This document shows, one piece after another, positions 9,017-15,785 of a stretch of 30,009 nucleotides of DNA. This DNA comes from CAZJDM01 sp964544765 (GTDB lineage: Bacteria; Bdellovibrionota_B; Oligoflexia; CAYFLR01). The number at the start of each line of letters is the position of its first letter. Position 1 is the stretch's first letter. Below the pieces are notes generated by a model, which was not told where the DNA came from, did not search any database, and was given only the letters and a program-made list of their open reading frames with translations. Position numbers and translations under genes: made by a program. The stretch spans positions 1-30,009 of the forward strand of contig CAZJDM010000040.1 in the NCBI GenBank assembly GCA_964544765.1, written 5' to 3'.

Positions 9017-9068
9017 CACAAGATTGTCATGTTAATTGATTACTAATTAAATTAGATTTGGAAAGAAT

Positions 9069-9824
9069 ATGATCAATTTTAAAGATAAAACAGCTATTAT
9101 AACTGGAGCGGGACAGGGAATAGGTGCTGCAATAGCTGCCTATTTGGGTCAGCAGGGTTGTAGGTTGGTATTGATAGATGTAGATGAAGATTCTTTGTTT
9201 AAGTTAAGTAGATCTCTTGAATCGGAGGGGGTATCGGTTAGTCCATACATAGGTAGTGTTACTGATGAACCTTTTTTGAATGAACTAGCCCAGGATATTG
9301 TTAACAATTGGGGAAATATTCATATTTTGGTGAATAATGCTGGTATCATTAAGGATAATCTGGTTCATAAAATTTCAAATGAAGATTGGGATGCGGTTTT
9401 AGATGTTAATTTAAAAGGGCCTTTTTTGTGTTGTAAAGCTGTCACGAAATTTATGAAAGAAAATAATTATGGCAAGATTATAAACATAATCTCTCGGGCT
9501 TGGTTAGGTAATATTGGTCAGAGTAATTATTCAGCTAGCAAAGGTGGTTTAGTTAGCCTTACCCGTACTTTAGCTTTAGAATTAGCGAAGTTTCAAATCA
9601 ATGTAAATGGCGTAGCGCCAGGTCTTATTGATACACCAATGACCCAGAAATTACCAGATAAAGTGAAAGAGAAACTTATCAACATGCAGCCTACTGGTAA
9701 GATGGGATCGGTTAACGATATAGCTGCAGCGGTGGGTTTTTTAGCTTCTGATCAAGCTGATTTTATCACCGGTCAGATATTACATGTTGATGGTGGTAAA
9801 AGCTGTGGTCTTTCATCGTTATAG
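9069..9824 (+). CDS. SDR-family dehydrogenase, probable 3-hydroxypimeloyl-CoA (3-hydroxyacyl-CoA) dehydrogenase
   Basis: FabG-like classical short-chain dehydrogenase of 251 residues. It has GAGQGIG (13-19), NNAG (89-92), Asn114, YSASK with Tyr154 and Lys158, and a VDGG C-terminal motif. Asp37 at the end of the second beta strand suggests NAD. It lies 52 bp after bcrD, so it would oxidise 3-hydroxypimeloyl-CoA (the Oah product) to 3-oxopimeloyl-CoA for the thiolase. Oddity: the catalytic serine normally lies 13 residues before the Tyr. Here that position is Ile141, while a serine sits one place later (NIISRAWLG against the usual NISSRAWLG). It overlaps the convergent ATPase gene by 6 bp at the 3' ends. 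Substrate is inferred from context; a fatty-acid FabG role is possible. Confidence 0.78.
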   Translation: MINFKDKTAIITGAGQGIGAAIAAYLGQQGCRLVLIDVDEDSLFKLSRSLESEGVSVSPYIGSVTDEPFLNELAQDIVNNWGNIHILVNNAGIIKDNLVHKISNEDWDAVLDVNLKGPFLCCKAVTKFMKENNYGKIINIISRAWLGNIGQSNYSASKGGLVSLTRTLALELAKFQINVNGVAPGLIDTPMTQKLPDKVKEKLINMQPTGKMGSVNDIAAAVGFLASDQADFITGQILHVDGGKSCGLSSL

Positions 9825-11288
9825 GGTAATGATGAGATCTTCAAAATTTATTACATGGGAAAAACAATCGCTAGCATGAAGATCCTTTGATAAAGTCCCA
9901 CTGTAGATCAATACTTTAAAAATATTAAGTCCTTTTAAGGATTGGCCAGTCTTTAAAGCTTTCAATTTATTTTCAATTTCTTTTACCACTTCCTTTCCCA
10001 TTTTTTTCTTATATTTAATTTCGCAAATAAAAATTGATTTGCTTGTCTCGATTAGTAAATCAATTTGGCAACCTTGGCGTTTTTTGGTTTTTGATTGATA
10101 ATAATTTCCATACATTTTTACTATGGTGTTGTCTAATTTTAAAGCACTTAATACCTCATGTTGGGAGTTAATAACTAGATTTTCAAATTGAAGACCCGCT
10201 ATGGTATCCCAGTTTTCTAAAGCCTCTAAAGAAGACAGCTCAAAGATTCCTTGCTCAATTTTATTTTGATTAGGTTGAACATAATTAAGAAAAAAGCGGA
10301 TATAATTATCGCATATCTGGTAATAAGAATTACCTTGATTCTTATCTTTTTGTAATTGCCAATAATAAACTTTACGTAAGAAGCCAGCATAGACCAAATC
10401 TTGAATATATTTGTCTATAGAACTGCTTTGATAATTTATTTCTCGTTTTATCTCTGAAGCAGAGAGGGGCCGTTTTACTAACAAGGATTGAATAATTTTG
10501 AGATAAGTTGTAGTTTTGCGATGAAAAGTGTGTTCAAAAATTTGTTGGTAGTCCTGGTTAAGAATATGACCTGCTTTAAAAAAGGTATTTTGGATATTGG
10601 CGACAGAATCACAGGTAGGATCCATTTCTTCTAAGTAACGTGGAACTCCTCCAATAGTCATTAGAATGGCTATTTTTTCATGAACATTTAAGTGTTTGCC
10701 TAGAAAGTTATCACAAATATTGATAGGCAATTCCCGAAGGATTATATTTTGTGTAACTCTGCCATAAAAGCCCTTATCTTCAAGGATATTATCTCTTATC
10801 CAAGCGGTCACCGAACCAGCTACGACAAAAAATATATTTTGAGAAGATTTGTTGCAAGTATCCCAGAAAGTTTTTAATGAAGCACGGAAGGAATCGGATT
10901 CACCATCTGCCATCCAAGAAATTTCATCAAAAAAGAGTAAAACTCGTTGGTTGGTGGAGATAAATTTTTGTAAAAGAGTAAAAGCTTCTGTCCAGTTTTT
11001 AGGACTTATATCGATGTTAAACTGGCTCTTAAATTGTTCCGAAAATCTTGTTAATTGAAACAAAACCCGTTGTTTAGAGTCTTTAGTCTTAGATTTTGAT
11101 CCCCAAGCTCCCTCAAAGGAGTAAAAGATATCGTTTTTGGTATCATAGTGTAGTCTCGCAAATTGAGCCACCAATTCACTTTTTCCAATCCTCCTGCGTC
11201 CCATGATGGTAATAAAAGCATGAGTTTTTCGAGAAGAATTAAGTAGTGTTTTAAGTTCGGTTTGTCTTCCCCAAAAGGCTTTTTTCAT
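9819..11288 (-). CDS. AAA ATPase with winged helix and C-terminal nuclease-like domain (archaeal-ATPase/DUF234 type)
   Basis: 489-residue protein of the ATPase_2 (PF01637-like) family. Walker A GRRRIGKSE is at 30-38 and Walker B LLFFDE at about 117-122, followed by a helical region. A winged-helix-like segment (about 280-320, LSASEIKREINYQSSSIDKY) comes next. The C-terminal DUF234-type domain has Asp410 and E-I-K (423-425), arranged like a PD-(D/E)XK nuclease core. Function in the cell is not known for most members. It has no obvious link to aromatic degradation. It is alone on the - strand between two catabolic operons, and its stop overlaps the SDR stop by 6 bp, which suggests a separately acquired gene. 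The start ATG is at 11288 with a weak GGA upstream. Five copies of an 11-bp motif lie in the region before it. Confidence 0.8.
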   Translation of the reverse strand: MKKAFWGRQTELKTLLNSSRKTHAFITIMGRRRIGKSELVAQFARLHYDTKNDIFYSFEGAWGSKSKTKDSKQRVLFQLTRFSEQFKSQFNIDISPKNWTEAFTLLQKFISTNQRVLLFFDEISWMADGESDSFRASLKTFWDTCNKSSQNIFFVVAGSVTAWIRDNILEDKGFYGRVTQNIILRELPINICDNFLGKHLNVHEKIAILMTIGGVPRYLEEMDPTCDSVANIQNTFFKAGHILNQDYQQIFEHTFHRKTTTYLKIIQSLLVKRPLSASEIKREINYQSSSIDKYIQDLVYAGFLRKVYYWQLQKDKNQGNSYYQICDNYIRFFLNYVQPNQNKIEQGIFELSSLEALENWDTIAGLQFENLVINSQHEVLSALKLDNTIVKMYGNYYQSKTKKRQGCQIDLLIETSKSIFICEIKYKKKMGKEVVKEIENKLKALKTGQSLKGLNIFKVLIYSGTLSKDLHASDCFSHVINFEDLIITL

Positions 11289-11326
11289 ATGTATTCCATG
11301 TCCCTTAAGTTACCTAAATGATATTT

Positions 11327-11454
11327 TTAGGTATAGTTAATTTTACTATATATACTATACCTAATTTTGATCTTTGAGTCAATTTTAGGCATAGTATATA
11401 TCTGGATTTATACTATGCCTAAAATTGCATAATAATACAAAATTAGGCATAGTA
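11327..11454. promoter_or_regulatory. Array of five 11-bp sites (TTAGGYATAGT) in alternating orientation
   Basis: The 10-bp cores TAGGYATAGT lie at 11328-11337 (+), 11354-11363 (-), 11386-11395 (+), 11412-11421 (-) and 11444-11453 (+). Start-to-start distances are 26, 32, 26 and 32 bp, a 58-bp period, while the DNA between sites is not conserved. Copies 1-2 have T at the variable position and copies 3-5 have C. The array fills the divergent space between the ATPase gene (start 39 bp from the first site) and hcrC (start 103 bp after the last). I read it as a multi-site operator or a protein-DNA assembly site. Which gene it serves is unknown. Confidence 0.72.
11380..11427. repeat. 19-bp perfect inverted repeat
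   Basis: CAATTTTAGGCATAGTATA at 11380-11398 is matched exactly in reverse complement at 11409-11427, with a 10-nt centre. It contains sites 3 and 4 of the TTAGGYATAGT array and is the most symmetric part of it. It could bind a dimeric regulator or form a hairpin. There is no T-run, so it is not a standard terminator. Confidence 0.75.
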
Positions 11455-11489
11455 ATTAATGTCAAAATAACTCATGAGTTTATTTATCC

Positions 11490-11516
11490 TTGAAGCAAAA
11501 ATCATTGTGTTATAAA
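11490..11516 (+). promoter_or_regulatory. Candidate promoter for hcrCAB
   Basis: TTGAAG (11490-11495) and TATAAA (11511-11516) resemble -35 and -10 boxes with a short 15-nt spacer, 40 nt before the hcrC start and just downstream of the 11-bp site array. The spacing is suboptimal and AT-rich DNA gives chance matches, so this is tentative. Confidence 0.3.
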
Positions 11517-11556
11517 AAGATCGTTTTAGCTAATAAGACGATAGGTTTGTTGTAAA

Positions 11557-12060
11557 ATGGAGATAACTTTAAAAGTAAATGGGCATGATTACACCCGTTC
11601 AATTGAATCCAATACAACTCTTTTAGATTTTTTACGCAATGAAGTTAGACTTACGGGAACTAAAAAGGGTTGTGATGTGGGTGAGTGTGGCTGCTGTACG
11701 GTGTTGATTGATGATGATCCTTCTTTGGCATGTATAATTCTGGCTAAAGAGGCAGAGGGATCATCTATTACAACTATCGAAGGAATTTCAGATAGGATGG
11801 AAACCTCTGGCAACATACATCCGGTACAACAAGCAATGGTTGAAGAAGGTGCTATTCAGTGTGGATTTTGTACTCCGGCTATGGTGGTGAATGGTGTAGC
11901 ATTAATAGAACAAAATTTAAAAGAAGGAAGAAATTCATTAAGTCAGACCGAGATAAAAGAATGTGTGTCAGGTACCATGTGTCGCTGTACGGGTTATGTA
12001 AAAATTGAAAAGGCAATTGCTAAAGCAGCCAAAGATTGTTCATGTAAAGTTGATTTTTAG
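11557..12060 (+). CDS. hcrC: 4-hydroxybenzoyl-CoA reductase, [2Fe-2S] subunit (gamma)
   Basis: Small iron-sulfur subunit of a xanthine-oxidase-family molybdenum enzyme. The 167-residue protein binds two [2Fe-2S] clusters. The plant-ferredoxin-type cysteines are 39, 44, 47 and 59 (CDVGECGCC onward). The second, helical-domain set is 102, 105, 142 and 144 (CGFC and CRC). It passes electrons between the FAD/[4Fe-4S] subunit HcrB and the molybdopterin subunit HcrA. The ATG at 11557 has only a weak AGGT upstream. The specific 4-hydroxybenzoyl-CoA call depends on the HcrB partner, because this subunit alone looks like any member of the family. It is the first gene of hcrC-hcrA-hcrB. Confidence 0.85.
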   Translation: MEITLKVNGHDYTRSIESNTTLLDFLRNEVRLTGTKKGCDVGECGCCTVLIDDDPSLACIILAKEAEGSSITTIEGISDRMETSGNIHPVQQAMVEEGAIQCGFCTPAMVVNGVALIEQNLKEGRNSLSQTEIKECVSGTMCRCTGYVKIEKAIAKAAKDCSCKVDF

Positions 12061-12083
12061 TAATATTCAATGTTTTTAGTTAG

Positions 12084-12109
12084 TACCCGTTAAACTTAAG
12101 TAATGGGTA
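12084..12109 (+). promoter_or_regulatory. Intergenic hairpin between hcrC and hcrA
   Basis: TACCCGTTA (12084-12092) pairs with TAATGGGTA (12101-12109) across an 8-nt loop, giving a 9-bp RNA stem with one G-U pair. No T-run follows and the same operon continues 28 bp later. An mRNA-stability or processing element that adjusts subunit ratios is more likely than a terminator. Confidence 0.45.
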
Positions 12110-12136
12110 TGAAGTTTAAATTACCAGGCATTAGCT

Positions 12137-14629
12137 ATGTCCCATAATATTGTTGGAAAACCTATTCCCTTAATCGATGCCTTGGATAAGGTTAAGGGAA
12201 AAGCAAAATATACAGACGATATACTTATCGATAATCCGCTGATAATCAAACTATTAAGATCTCCACATGCTAGTGCGCGGATATTAGATATCAACAAGGA
12301 GTCAGCATGTAAGATTAAAGGGGTAAAAGCTATTATCACCGGAGAGGATTTTGTTCATACCTTTGGTGTTTTACCTATTAGCAAAGATGAACCACCACTA
12401 GCCAAGAAGATTGTTCGTTATGTCGGTGAACCGGTGGTAGCTGTTGCCACTGAAAGTGAAAAAATTGCCACTTTAGCTTTAGAAAAGATAGAAATTAAAT
12501 ATCAATTAACTGATCCTTGTTTAAAAGCGGATGATGCTTTGCGGGAAACGGACAATCCAATCCATCCTGAATTAAAACGTACTAATAATCTACATAAAAG
12601 CGTTGATCAGCAATTTGGTAATTTAGAGGAGGGCTTTAAAAAAGCTGATATTACCGTAGAGGCTGGTTTTGACTTTCCATCGGTTTCTCATGCTTTTACA
12701 GAACCACATGCTACTCAGGTTGAAATTAAGGATCGTGGTATTACCGTATATTCCAGTACTCAGGTTCCACATTATTTACATAAAGCTATCGCTGAAGTTC
12801 TTGAACTTCCCATGCATAAGATTAGAGTAATTAAACCAAAGCTAGGTGGTGGTTTTGGCGGTAAAAGTGATCCTTTTAACCATGAATTAGTGGCAGTGAA
12901 ACTGGCATTGATAACAAATCGTAATACCAAAGTAGTATTAGATCGACAGGAAGTGTTCTTTTGTCATCATGGTAGACATAGTACCAAGATAAATATGGCC
13001 CTGGGATCCTCAAAAACTAAAGGGATAACAGCTCTTCAGGGTGATATGCTAATTGATGGAGGTGCCTATGGCAGCTTTGGGGTTGTAACATCCTATTATA
13101 ATGGTGTTTTATTACAAGGACCTTACAAAATACCTAATTTTGCTTTCCATTGTGATCGGGTTTATACCAATAAACCTATGTGTGGAGCGATGAGAGGACA
13201 TGGTGGTGTAAATCCTCGTTTTGCCACTGAAGTGTTATTAGATATGGCTTGTCGTGATTTACAAGTAGATCCCTGTGATTTTCGATTGAAGCATTTTTTA
13301 GAAGAAAACTCTCTTACTTCTAATCAGTTTCGGATAACTTCTGTTGGTATCAAAGATGGCTTGCAACAAATTATGAAGAGATGTGACTGGAAGAATAAAT
13401 ATGGAAAACTTCCTTTTGGAAAAGGAATAGGTGTTGCTTGTGGATTTTTTATCAGTGGAAGCGCTTTACCAATTGTTTGGAACAAAATGCCCCAGTCAAC
13501 GGTAAGACTTACCATTGATTATGATGGTGGTGTAACTTTATATTCAGGAGCTTCTGATATTGGGCAAGGATCTGATACTATGTTAGCTCAAGTAGTAGCA
13601 GAGGTACTGGGCCTTCCGATTGATATGATTAAGGTAGTATCAGCTGATACACGGCTCTGTCCGATTGACTATGGTAGCTATAGTTCTCGAGTTACTTTTA
13701 TGGCGGGAAATGCGGCGCGAAATGCGGCTATACGGATGCGAAGACAATTAATTATTGCGGCATGTAGACTAAAAAACATCTCTCCCCCCTCATGGGAACA
13801 GAGAAATAAGATAAATTTGAATAGTAATAAGAGAAAACAAAGCAATAGTGATGATAATCTTTTTTCAGAGTTACTATCCCCTTATGATCCAGAAAGTGAA
13901 CCAGATGCAAATGACCGAATAGATAACCCCGAATACTTTAAACAGGGAAGTCAAAAACCACAGTATGGCTCTAGCTATTTAGGAGCCAATCCTGATTTTA
14001 CTGATGGATTTTGTCTAGAGAACCAAGAGATTAAGTTTCCTTCAGGAGAAGTTGTTTCTTATCAAAAAACTGTACATAAAGCCTTGGATTATTTTGGAGC
14101 GTTACAAAGTAGGGGAATTTATGTTTCTCCTCAGTTAGGGGGAAATTTTAAGGGTAGTGGAGCCGGCCTTAGTCCAAGTTATAGTTTTACAGCTGTTATT
14201 ACCGAGGTTGATATTGATGTGCAAACAGGATTTGTTAAGGTTGATAAAGTTACTATGGCCCATGATTGTGGTTTTGCCTTGAATCCATTGATGGTGGAAG
14301 GACAATTGGAGGGATCTATTCATATGGGCTTAGGGCAAGCATTGTCTGAAGCGATAGTATATAAAAATGGAATTACTCAAAATGCCGGTTTTTTAGAATA
14401 TAAAATGTTAACACCAATGGAAATGCCGCAAATCGATTTAGTTTATCCAGTCAGTAATGAAACAGAGGGGCCATTTGGCGCCAAGGAAGTGGGGGAAGGA
14501 GCATTAGCTCCAGTATTACCATCAGTAGCTAATGCTGTGTATGATGCTGTGGGAGTACGTATTAATAGTTTGCCTATTACTCCTGATAAGGTTTTAGCTT
14601 CGTTAACTAAAAAGAAGAAAACAATCTAG
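12137..14629 (+). CDS. hcrA: 4-hydroxybenzoyl-CoA reductase, molybdopterin subunit (alpha)
   Basis: Large catalytic subunit of a xanthine-oxidase-family enzyme. It would reductively remove the phenolic hydroxyl of 4-hydroxybenzoyl-CoA to give benzoyl-CoA. Motifs in order: DALDKVKGKAKYTDD at the N-terminus, GGGFGGK (237-243), GAMRGHGGVNPRF (about 350), SGASDIGQGSD (about 470), YSSRVTFMAGNAARNAA, and GAKEVGEG with catalytic Glu787. At 830 residues it is longer than the roughly 770 of Thauera HcrA. The excess is a polar, Asn/Ser/Lys/Asp-rich stretch at about 549-640, after the LIIAACRL helix. The ribosome site is weak (CAGG). A gene for another aryl-CoA or hydroxy-aromatic substrate of the same family is the main alternative. 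Confidence 0.85.
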   Translation: MSHNIVGKPIPLIDALDKVKGKAKYTDDILIDNPLIIKLLRSPHASARILDINKESACKIKGVKAIITGEDFVHTFGVLPISKDEPPLAKKIVRYVGEPVVAVATESEKIATLALEKIEIKYQLTDPCLKADDALRETDNPIHPELKRTNNLHKSVDQQFGNLEEGFKKADITVEAGFDFPSVSHAFTEPHATQVEIKDRGITVYSSTQVPHYLHKAIAEVLELPMHKIRVIKPKLGGGFGGKSDPFNHELVAVKLALITNRNTKVVLDRQEVFFCHHGRHSTKINMALGSSKTKGITALQGDMLIDGGAYGSFGVVTSYYNGVLLQGPYKIPNFAFHCDRVYTNKPMCGAMRGHGGVNPRFATEVLLDMACRDLQVDPCDFRLKHFLEENSLTSNQFRITSVGIKDGLQQIMKRCDWKNKYGKLPFGKGIGVACGFFISGSALPIVWNKMPQSTVRLTIDYDGGVTLYSGASDIGQGSDTMLAQVVAEVLGLPIDMIKVVSADTRLCPIDYGSYSSRVTFMAGNAARNAAIRMRRQLIIAACRLKNISPPSWEQRNKINLNSNKRKQSNSDDNLFSELLSPYDPESEPDANDRIDNPEYFKQGSQKPQYGSSYLGANPDFTDGFCLENQEIKFPSGEVVSYQKTVHKALDYFGALQSRGIYVSPQLGGNFKGSGAGLSPSYSFTAVITEVDIDVQTGFVKVDKVTMAHDCGFALNPLMVEGQLEGSIHMGLGQALSEAIVYKNGITQNAGFLEYKMLTPMEMPQIDLVYPVSNETEGPFGAKEVGEGALAPVLPSVANAVYDAVGVRINSLPITPDKVLASLTKKKKTI

Positions 14630-14646
14630 TGCTAAAAACTTAAATC

Positions 14647-14665
14647 TTAGGATTTAGGTTTAGGA
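14647..14665. repeat. Telomere-like TTTAGG short repeat between hcrA and hcrB
   Basis: TTAGG occurs three times at 14647-14651, 14654-14658 and 14660-14664 (periods 7 and 6) in the 81-bp spacer. It is a short low-complexity repeat with no evident function, similar in kind to the tandem repeats at 2357 and 18395. Confidence 0.5.
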
Positions 14666-14710
14666 TTCAAGGCTTAATTAGAGCGATTTTAACGTTGAGA
14701 TGAAAATACT

Positions 14711-15751
14711 ATGTTAGTACCAGATTTAGAATATATCCGTCCAAACTGTAAAAAAGAGTTTTTCAAGCTTTATTCGGAGTTATCCAATTCGCGGGATATT
14801 TATTTATGTGGAGGGGGCACGGATTTAATTCCCAGATTGAAACAAGATCCAATATATCATTTGAATGATGTGAATTCTGAGATAAATTCTAAGAATAGAA
14901 AAAAGTCAAAAGGCCGAAGTAATAAAAAGTGTTTAATTGCTTTATCTAAACTGATTGATAAAAACATTTTTCAGACCAATAAAAGTTTAATAATTGGAGC
15001 GGGTGTTACTTTAAAGGGTTTGAGTCAACATCCTTTAATAAATAAATTCCTTCCTATTTTATCTAACGTAACTAGAAAAGTAGCTAGCTTTCAGATTCGT
15101 TCTCGAGCAACGATTGGGGGAAATCTTTTGGTGGATAATCGCTGCATTTATTTTAATCAAAGTCGAGAAATAAAGTGTAGTCAAGGTTTGTGTTATAAGG
15201 ATGGTGGATCAAAATGTTTATTGATTCCAAGTGTCAAAAGAACTTCTAATCCTTTGTGTCGTGCAAGGTTTGTTTCTGATTTGGCTCCAGTTTTAATCTT
15301 ATTAAATGCCGTCTTACGTATTGAAAGTAATAAGGGCACTAAACAAATACCACTTCGAGAGTTTTATTTTGAGGATGGAATTAATAGAAATATATTAAAA
15401 AGGGGGGAGTTTCTTTCTGCCATCGAAATAAACGGTGTTACAGGGAAAGAAGACTGTGTATCAAATCTACATCTAGGATATAAAAAATTGCGTATTCGTG
15501 ATAGCATTGATTTTCCTTCTTTAGGCGTTGCGTTGCGAAAAGATGCAGAAAGATTATTAATTGTTTTAACTGGGGTGGATGTTTGCCCTAAATATTTATC
15601 TTTAATACTAAAAGATTTTAAAAATGAAAAAGAGATGTATCAACAAGCTTGTATTCAAGCTAAGAAGATTGTTAAACCATTAAAGCAAGATTTTTTTCCC
15701 CCTTCCTATCGAAAACAAATGGTAGAAGTTTTTGTACGTAATTTGCTATAA
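14711..15751 (+). CDS. hcrB: 4-hydroxybenzoyl-CoA reductase, FAD/[4Fe-4S] subunit (beta)
   Basis: FAD-binding subunit of the hydroxybenzoyl-CoA reductase. FAD motifs are LCGGGTDLIPRLKQD (32-46) and SRATIGGNLLVDNRC (131-145). The diagnostic feature of HcrB is an inserted loop binding an extra [4Fe-4S] cluster, which other xanthine-oxidase-family flavoproteins lack. It is here: RCIYFNQS with Cys145, then Cys161, Cys169 and Cys183. An additional Cys156 is present, and the last interval is 14 residues, about five longer than I recall for Thauera HcrB. A basic insert (about 58-73, KNRKKSKGRSNKK) follows the first FAD motif. The loop is why the operon is called hydroxybenzoyl-CoA reductase rather than a generic dehydrogenase. 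Confidence 0.88.
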   Translation: MLVPDLEYIRPNCKKEFFKLYSELSNSRDIYLCGGGTDLIPRLKQDPIYHLNDVNSEINSKNRKKSKGRSNKKCLIALSKLIDKNIFQTNKSLIIGAGVTLKGLSQHPLINKFLPILSNVTRKVASFQIRSRATIGGNLLVDNRCIYFNQSREIKCSQGLCYKDGGSKCLLIPSVKRTSNPLCRARFVSDLAPVLILLNAVLRIESNKGTKQIPLREFYFEDGINRNILKRGEFLSAIEINGVTGKEDCVSNLHLGYKKLRIRDSIDFPSLGVALRKDAERLLIVLTGVDVCPKYLSLILKDFKNEKEMYQQACIQAKKIVKPLKQDFFPPSYRKQMVEVFVRNLL

Positions 15752-15785
15752 TTTTAAATAGTTATAATGTAACTTAGTTGGTATT

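Noticed and set aside
11327..11454. Could the five repeats be a small CRISPR array?
   Set aside because: The units are only 11 bp, alternate in orientation and have short, unequal gaps. CRISPR repeats are longer and all face one way, and no cas gene is present.
14647..14665. Telomeric repeat (TTTAGG) as a replicon end
   Set aside because: Only three imperfect copies lie within an operon spacer, with no other sign of a linear replicon end.
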